Source: UBA1737 sp964474685 (GTDB taxonomy: Bacteria > Bacillota_I > Bacilli_A > ML615J-28 > CAG-313). Taken from it: a stretch of 12,075 nt of DNA. The DNA is taken from NCBI GenBank assembly GCA_964474685.1, contig CAYYTE010000035.1, positions 1-12,075 on the forward strand, given 5' to 3'. A program made the position numbers and the translations under genes. Each line of letters opens with the position of its first letter. The first letter of the stretch is position 1. Below, in pieces: positions 7,744-12,075 of the stretch. Below the pieces are notes generated by a model. That model was not told the origin of the DNA, did not search any database, and saw nothing but the letters and a program-made list of their open reading frames with translations.

Positions 7744-7803
7744 GGCTAATTATCTTTTTTAATCAATCATTCTAATTTTACTATAAAGCACGTTTCATAA
7801 TTG

Positions 7804-7832
7804 TTGAATAAAAATTAAAAAAGTGATATAAT
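7804..7832 (+). promoter_or_regulatory. Promoter of metK-argS
   Basis: TTGAAT (7804-7809), a 17-base spacer, and TATAAT (7827-7832) with TG one base before the -10. The expected start near 7839 leaves a leader of about 28 bases, which is too short for a SAM riboswitch. Confidence 0.8.
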
Positions 7833-7866
7833 AACTATAATAATTAAAGAAAGATAGGTGAGATTT

Positions 7867-9027
7867 ATGTATAAATTTAATCGCCATAGAATTTTTACTT
7901 CCGAATCTGTAACAGAAGGACATCCAGATAAAGTTTGTGATCAAATAGCGGATGCAATATTAGATGATATTTTTTCTCAAGATCCTTATGCTCATGTAGC
8001 ATGTGAGGTTTGTGCTTCTACTGGACTCGTTCTTGTAATGGGTGAAATAACGACTACTGCTTATTGTGATATTCAAACGGTTGTACGTGAGGTTGTTAAT
8101 GATATTGGTTATAATCGTGGTAAAGTTGGTTTTGATGCTGAAAACTTAGCTGTTTTAGTGAGCATCAACTCTCAATCACCCGATATTGCGATGGGCGTAC
8201 AAGATGGAAGTGGAGCCGGTGACCAAGGAATGATGTTTGGTTATGCTTGTAAAGAAACTCCAGAATATATGCCAATGGCAATTACCCTTGCTCATAAGCT
8301 TGCTCGAAGACTAGCTTATATTCGTAAAGTAGAAGGCCATAAAGAATTAAGACCGGATGGTAAAACTCAAGTATCGGTAGAATATGATGAGTTTGGGAAA
8401 GTGCTTCGTGTGGATACTATTGTTGTTTCTACTCAACATGATGAGGAAGTTACTCAAAGTGAACTTCGTAAGACAATTATTGAAGAAGTTATTAAACCAA
8501 TTATTCCTACTGAGTTACTGGATGATAAAACAAAAATTTTAGTGAATCCTACGGGACGCTTTGTTATTGGTGGACCGAAAGCGGATTCTGGTTTAACAGG
8601 TAGAAAAATTATTGTGGATACGTATGGTGGATATGCACCTCATGGTGGTGGTAGTTTTTCTGGTAAGGATCCAACAAAGGTGGATAGAAGTGCCGCATAC
8701 GCCGCAAGGTATGTTGCGAAAAATATGGTTGCTTGTGGGTTTGCGGATAAAATGCAAATTCAATTATCATATGCTATTGGAGTTGCGGAACCAGTATCGA
8801 TTAGTGTGGATACTTTTAACACTTCTATTTATGATGAAGAGGAACTTATTAATATTATTTATGATAATTTTGATTTAACACCGAAAGGAATTATATCAGA
8901 ACTTAATCTTCGTAGACCTATTTATCGTCAAACAGCAACTTATGGGCATTTTGGAAGAACTGATTTAGACCTTCCTTGGGAGAGACTAGATAAAGTGGAA
9001 GTATTAAAGAAATATTTAAAAAAATAG
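7867..9027 (+). CDS. metK: S-adenosylmethionine synthetase MetK
   Basis: MetK makes S-adenosylmethionine from methionine and ATP. This is the methyl donor for RsmE and the radical source for MtaB, both encoded in the same window. The 386 residues are the usual length and all three repeats of the fold are present. Landmarks: the ATP/phosphate site FTSESVTEGHPDK (10-22, with H19 and D21), the flexible-loop region, GAGDQG at 116-121, and the glycine-rich P-loop-like GGGSFSGKD at 260-268 followed by the TKVDRSAAYAARY stretch. The protein starts at ATG 7867 with AGGTGA at 7856-7861; a GTG at 7858 lies inside that binding site and is rejected. argS follows after 14 bases. No truncation or unusual residue is seen. 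Confidence 0.97.
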   Translation: MYKFNRHRIFTSESVTEGHPDKVCDQIADAILDDIFSQDPYAHVACEVCASTGLVLVMGEITTTAYCDIQTVVREVVNDIGYNRGKVGFDAENLAVLVSINSQSPDIAMGVQDGSGAGDQGMMFGYACKETPEYMPMAITLAHKLARRLAYIRKVEGHKELRPDGKTQVSVEYDEFGKVLRVDTIVVSTQHDEEVTQSELRKTIIEEVIKPIIPTELLDDKTKILVNPTGRFVIGGPKADSGLTGRKIIVDTYGGYAPHGGGSFSGKDPTKVDRSAAYAARYVAKNMVACGFADKMQIQLSYAIGVAEPVSISVDTFNTSIYDEEELINIIYDNFDLTPKGIISELNLRRPIYRQTATYGHFGRTDLDLPWERLDKVEVLKKYLKK

Positions 9028-9041
9028 AAAGTTGATTTTAT

Positions 9042-10700
9042 ATGATTGAAAAATTAAATTTAATTCAACAAGGCATATATGATGTTTTAGTAAAATTAGG
9101 CTATGTTCCTAATGAAATAATTAAATCATCTGAAGATGTTTTGTTAGAACCCACAAAAGATAAAGCACATGGAGATTATGCAACCAATACAGCAATGAGA
9201 CTTGCAAGACCTTTAAAAAAAGCTCCTCAAGTTATTGCGAAGAGTATTGTAGAATCTCTAGATATTTCTTTGTTACCTCTTAGTAAAGTGGAAATTGCAG
9301 GTCCGGGTTTTATTAATTTTACACTGAATGCTTCCTCTTTAATGGATGTATTTCTAGAAATTAATGATAAAGAAGAAAACTTTGGCAATAGTTCTATTGG
9401 CTCTGGTAAGAAAATAGACCTTGAATATGTTTCAGCAAACCCTACTGGGTATTTACATGTAGGACATGGTCGTGGTGCCGCATACGGCGATTCTTTAAGT
9501 CGTGTGATGACAAAAGCGGGATATACAGTGAATCGAGAACATTATGTAAATGATGCGGGGAACCAAATTACCAATATGGCCTACAGTGTATATGAACGTT
9601 ATAAAGAACTATTTGGACTACCTTGTAATCTTCAAGATGATTGGTATCATGGAAAAGAAATTATTACGGTTGCTAAACTAATTAAGGAAGAATATAACGA
9701 TAAATACTTAGAGTGTATTGACTTAGATTTCTTTAAAGAGTTTGGGACGAAAGTATTACTTAAAAATTTACAAGATGATTTAAAACGTTTTAATGTTGAG
9801 TTTGATACTTGGTTTAGTGAAAAGACTCTTTATAAAACAGGTGCTGTTGAGAATGTTTTAAAGGAATTAAAAGATAAAGGTTATACCTATGTTCAAGACG
9901 GGGCTTTATGGTTAAAAACGACTCCATTTGGAGATGACAAAGATCGTGTTATTGTGAAAAGTGATGGAAGTTATACTTATTTGCTTCCAGATATTAGTTA
10001 TCATAAGAACAAGTTAGATCGAGGATATAATCATTTGATTGATGTTTTAGGTGCGGACCATTATGGCTATATAACAAGACTTAAAGCTGCAGTTACAATG
10101 GTAGGTGGTAATTCTGATTTAATTGATATTGAGATTTTACAAATGGTAAGAGTACTAGAAAATGGCGAAGAAGTAAAGATGAGTAAAAGAAGTGGTAAAG
10201 CCATTACCTTATCTGATTTAATTGATGAAGTAGGGACCGATGCATTAAGATACTTCTATGTTGCAAAATCACTATCTACTCATATGGATTTAGATCTTGA
10301 TTTTATGAAACAAAAATCAAACGATAACCCTGTGTTTTATGCGCAATATGCATATGCAAGAATTTGTTCTTTATTCCGCCAAGCGAAAGATAAAAATATT
10401 GTATTTAAACCTACTACGTCTTTTGAAAAAGTTAATCAAGAACGTGTAAAAGATTTATCTAAAACTTTAGCAAGTTATCCTAGTTTAATTCAAGATGTAG
10501 CTACATCAAGGCTTGTTCATAAAATACCTCAATATATTTATGAACTTGCTTGCGAACTTCATAGTTTTTATAATGATGAGCACATACTTGTTGATGATGA
10601 AGAGTTGGTTCAAGAAAATTTGACAATTATGCGTGCTGTTCAAATTGTATTAGGTGATGCAATGCATTTGATAGGTGTATCTACTCCAGATAAAATGTAG
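9042..10700 (+). CDS. argS: Arginyl-tRNA synthetase
   Basis: A class I aminoacyl-tRNA synthetase that charges tRNA-Arg. The 552 residues match B. subtilis ArgS (about 556). Domain order: the N-terminal Add-1 domain that recognises the tRNA D-loop (about 1-110), the Rossmann catalytic domain opening with YVSANPTGYLHVGHGRG (HVGH signature at 139-142), the KMSKS loop as KMSKR at 379-383, then the DALR anticodon-binding domain from about 405 to the end (TDALRYFYV). Like many ArgS enzymes it has no canonical second Lys in KMSK(S/R), so this is normal. The ATG lies 14 bases after metK with no good ribosome binding site (the gap is A/T-rich with only AAAG), so translation may depend on coupling to metK. 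A terminator follows immediately. Confidence 0.96.
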   Translation: MIEKLNLIQQGIYDVLVKLGYVPNEIIKSSEDVLLEPTKDKAHGDYATNTAMRLARPLKKAPQVIAKSIVESLDISLLPLSKVEIAGPGFINFTLNASSLMDVFLEINDKEENFGNSSIGSGKKIDLEYVSANPTGYLHVGHGRGAAYGDSLSRVMTKAGYTVNREHYVNDAGNQITNMAYSVYERYKELFGLPCNLQDDWYHGKEIITVAKLIKEEYNDKYLECIDLDFFKEFGTKVLLKNLQDDLKRFNVEFDTWFSEKTLYKTGAVENVLKELKDKGYTYVQDGALWLKTTPFGDDKDRVIVKSDGSYTYLLPDISYHKNKLDRGYNHLIDVLGADHYGYITRLKAAVTMVGGNSDLIDIEILQMVRVLENGEEVKMSKRSGKAITLSDLIDEVGTDALRYFYVAKSLSTHMDLDLDFMKQKSNDNPVFYAQYAYARICSLFRQAKDKNIVFKPTTSFEKVNQERVKDLSKTLASYPSLIQDVATSRLVHKIPQYIYELACELHSFYNDEHILVDDEELVQENLTIMRAVQIVLGDAMHLIGVSTPDKM

Positions 10701-10710
10701 AAAAATAAAA

Positions 10711-10739
10711 GGGCTGAAATGATTATTTCAGTCTTTTTT
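10711..10739 (+). terminator. Intrinsic terminator of metK-argS
   Basis: A 9-bp stem (10712-10720 with 10725-10733, GGCTGAAAT and its partner with one G-T wobble) around a GATT loop, directly followed by TTTTTT (10734-10739). It starts 11 bases after the argS stop. Confidence 0.88.
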
Positions 10740-10833
10740 CATAACTTCTGATACCTGTAATCACTTTTATCATACCATTTTCCTTGCGTTCAATTAACCT
10801 GCGTAAATATCTATATCATGCAATTCCACTCAT
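10723..10833 (-). pseudogene. Start of a DUF4143-type AAA ATPase, broken
   Basis: Read on the - strand, a well placed AGAGGTG (10838-10844) precedes an ATG at 10833. After five codons there is a TGA (10816-10818), then the frame continues as YRYLRRLIERKENGMIKVITGIR. That is the N-terminal helix and first strand leading to the Walker A loop of ATPases carrying a DUF4143 C-terminal domain (typically ...LIERKENGMIKVITGIRRCGKS). Here the P-loop is lost: the next residues are SYEKR, and a TAA follows at 10723-10725 inside the argS terminator. None of the remaining 350 or so residues of the family is visible. Distance from ATG to the YL motif is right for the family, so this is the true 5' end of a decayed gene. 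The family match is from memory, not from a search. Confidence 0.65.
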
Positions 10834-10846
10834 ATAACACCTCTTT

Positions 10847-10884
10847 ATTTGAAAGTTGGTCGTAAAAACGACTCACTTTCAAAT
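10847..10884. repeat. Long inverted repeat upstream of the broken ATPase
   Basis: Two 17-base arms (10847-10863 and 10868-10884) pair around an AAAA loop with one mismatch and one G-T wobble. On the - strand the stem base abuts the AGAGGTG binding site of the broken ATPase gene, so it would have lain in its leader. No T tract follows on either strand, so it is not a typical terminator. It may have been an operator or a translation-control hairpin, or a remnant of a small mobile element. Confidence 0.6.
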
Positions 10885-11224
10885 ATTACAAATGAAAAAA
10901 TGACTTTTGTTAAGAGCAAATGTAAAATGATAGTATAAACTTTTAATTAGTGAGAGGAAATAGCGGTTTATATCCTAATTAAATAATTTAGCATCTTTTG
11001 GATATATATAGTCTAATCATTACAAAATAGACATCTGTTTAAGTTTCAGATTGAATTATGAATCGATATTTTAGTATTATTTTAGCCTCTCATTCTTTTT
11101 CATTGCACCATGTCACGTAAAATAGCAAATACTCTATTTGTAGTTCTTTTGCTAAGAATAATGTCTTGATAAAAATGAACAAAAATTACATAAGTTTACT
11201 TTCGTTTTTAATTTAAGCAATTTT
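10885..11224. other. Gene-free AT-rich spacer, probably decayed coding DNA
   Basis: No intact gene is visible. On the - strand short overlapping open stretches occur around 11210-11090 (for example one reading RTTNRVFAILRDMVQ and another reading AKELQIEYLLFYVTW), each broken by stops. They cannot be assigned to a family. TTAATTAG (10943-10950) and CTAATTAA (10975-10982) form an 8-bp inverted repeat, which is weak evidence in such AT-rich DNA. Confidence 0.4.
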
Positions 11225-11393
11225 TTATATATGGAACCGCACGACAAATTTGATACAAAGAGCACCACCTAGCGAAAAAAAGCGTTTAACGAGTGCACCA
11301 ATCAACAAAGCATCAGTACCTTGCGACAAATTCATCACCTGAATCAGTGTCTTTTGCAATAATTAAACAAGGATATGCACTATCAATAATCAA
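11225..11393 (-). pseudogene. Less AT-rich stretch with broken frames, possible gene remnant
   Basis: Unlike its very AT-rich surroundings this stretch has visibly more G and C. On the - strand one frame (11393-11316) reads LIIDSAYPCLIIAKDTDSGD and on to ...EFVARY before a stop. A second frame (11362-11225) is open for 45 codons and ends with a hydrophobic piece, ALLIGALVKRFFSLGGAL. The two overlap, which fits a frameshifted remnant, but on the + strand a 38-codon frame also spans part of it, so even the coding strand is uncertain. I do not recognise a family. It lies directly downstream of the wHTH remnant on the - strand and may be part of the same decayed locus. Confidence 0.35.
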
Positions 11394-11412
11394 TTATGTT
11401 TTTTTATGTTTA

Positions 11413-11847
11413 TTAATTTGCATAAAAGTAAATATCCAAATTTGTATTACCGATTCTTAAAATAATAACTTTATCAACTAGAGAAGATAATGTTCTTTGG
11501 ATGGTAATTCTTGATTTTGATAGTTCAACAGCTGTATCGCTTGCATTACACAAAACCCCTTTATTATTTTCGATAAAATCTAATACAATTATTTCTATTT
11601 TAGTTAATGTATCATTTATTATATCATTATTTTCTTCCTTTATCACTTCAGTTTAGGAAAAATATTTGGTTTAATATGATTTTTAATCTCATTTGTAAAA
11701 CGTGTTAATGTTTGTTCGCCAATATCTTGCACATATCGTGCCATCATTTTTTACGTCAAAATAAAGGCAACCTTCTTCGTTTTTGTTAAGCATAGAACAA
11801 ATACATATTTTTACATATAATATTTTATTTTGCGATTTCTTCTTCTT
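11413..11847 (-). pseudogene. Decayed AlbA_2 / winged-helix transcriptional regulator (COG2865 type)
   Basis: Three pieces in three reading steps on the - strand resemble the start and the end of an AlbA_2 (Schlafen-type) ATP-binding regulator. Piece 1, ending near 11730, reads NKNEEGCLYFDVKNDGTIC, the AlbA_2 strand usually seen as ANTxGGxLYFGVKDDGTIxG. Piece 2 (11729-11643) is in another frame and reads QDIGEQTLTRFTNEIKNHIKP then NIFPKLK, the following segment of the same domain, ending in TGA. Piece 3 (11646-11413, 77 codons from a GTG) is a C-terminal winged helix: NDTLTKIEIIVLDFI, then SKSRITIQRTLSSLVDK, then a degenerate ILRIGNTN ending. The roughly 200-300 residues normally between, including the ATPase-like HATPase_c_4 region, are gone. 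One frameshift plus an internal deletion therefore explain it. The 77-codon piece has no ribosome binding site and is unlikely to be a gene of its own. Confidence 0.7.
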
Positions 11848-12028
11848 TATTACTACAACACAAATGAAAGAAATTAAAGTTACTTTTATATCGAATCCCC
11901 TTACTTGCCTTTTTTTACTATATACTCTAGATAAAAGTGCAAATTATTATACTAAATAGTTTTTAAAGATACAACCAAACTGAGGTTGTTAATCAAAATA
12001 TGGTATTTTAATCGAAAAACTCCATAAA
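11848..12028. other. AT-rich edge region without a gene
   Basis: No intact gene. A - strand frame is open from about 11943 into the AlbA_2 remnant but its upstream part has no family resemblance. A small hairpin, ACAACC / GGTTGT (11971-11976 with 11984-11989), is present without a clear T tract. Confidence 0.4.
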
Positions 12029-12060
12029 ACAAAAAAACTGACCATATTATGTATCAGTTT
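12029..12060 (-). terminator. Terminator of a - strand gene beyond the right edge
   Basis: On the - strand, AAACTGA (12060-12054), a 12-base loop and TCAGTTT (12041-12035) run into a long T tract (down to about 12031). This is the expected form of an intrinsic terminator for a gene transcribed leftwards from beyond the window. The loop is large, so it is not certain. Confidence 0.6.
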
Positions 12061-12075
12061 GTTACTTTTATAATG

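Noticed and set aside
7731..7763. Terminator after the pseudouridine synthase gene
   Set aside because: The stem is made only of A-T pairs around a large loop and overlaps the stop codon; too weak to call.
7744..7866. SAM riboswitch (SAM-I, SMK box) before metK
   Set aside because: The promoter leaves only about 28 bases of leader and no stem series is visible, so there is no room for one.
8612..8878. 88-codon frame on the + strand
   Set aside because: It is an alternate frame inside metK with no binding site and no plausible protein.
10816..10818. TGA read as Trp in the broken ATPase
   Set aside because: TGA ends mtaB and the RluA-type gene and Trp is coded by TGG throughout, so the code is standard and the TGA is a true stop.
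11413..11646. A 77-codon open frame as an intact small DNA-binding gene
   Set aside because: It starts at a GTG with no ribosome binding site and is preceded in order by AlbA_2 pieces in other frames; it is better explained as the C-terminus of a decayed larger gene.
1..12075. tRNA, rRNA genes or a CRISPR array
   Set aside because: No cloverleaf, rRNA-like stretch or regularly spaced direct repeat was seen on either strand.

Overview
The window is AT-rich DNA (roughly 30% GC by eye) from a low-GC Bacillota. TGA is used as an ordinary stop (mtaB, rluA-type gene) and Trp is encoded by TGG, so the genetic code is standard and this is not a UGA-recoding Mollicute. Gene order matches pieces of the Bacillus subtilis yqe/yqf region (rsmE-mtaB, cshB-nfo, ispG), but the pieces are condensed and ispG is inverted. 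Together with an ISNCY-like helix-turn-helix protein this suggests an Erysipelotrichia-like or related gut/oral Firmicute. That placement is an inference.

Left part (1-5047, + strand): the 3' end of an unrecognised gene closed by a terminator, then a compact four-gene operon rsmE-mtaB-cshB-like-nfo. It starts from a strong extended -10 promoter, each gene overlaps the next by 8-11 bases, and it ends in a strong hairpin terminator shared with the convergent ispG. The operon joins rRNA methylation, tRNA methylthiolation, RNA unwinding and base-excision repair.

Middle (5048-7743): on the - strand, a two-domain helix-turn-helix protein that looks like the DNA-binding half of an ISNCY-type transposase without its catalytic core lies upstream of ispG (MEP isoprenoid pathway). 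A long hairpin sits between the two. A small RluA-family pseudouridine synthase diverges on the + strand.

Right (7804-10739, + strand): metK and argS form a two-gene unit with its own extended -10 promoter and a terminator. No SAM riboswitch precedes metK.

Far right (10740-12075): about 1.3 kb with no intact gene. It is a graveyard on the - strand. It holds a DUF4143-type AAA ATPase start that dies after its first P-loop-proximal residues, an unidentified less AT-rich stretch with broken frames, and a frameshifted, internally deleted AlbA_2/winged-helix regulator (COG2865 type). A - strand terminator from a gene beyond the window lies at the edge. Most of the window is ordinary housekeeping. 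I do not see a convincing undescribed system. The best leads are the transposase-derived DNA-binding protein and the decayed accessory genes.
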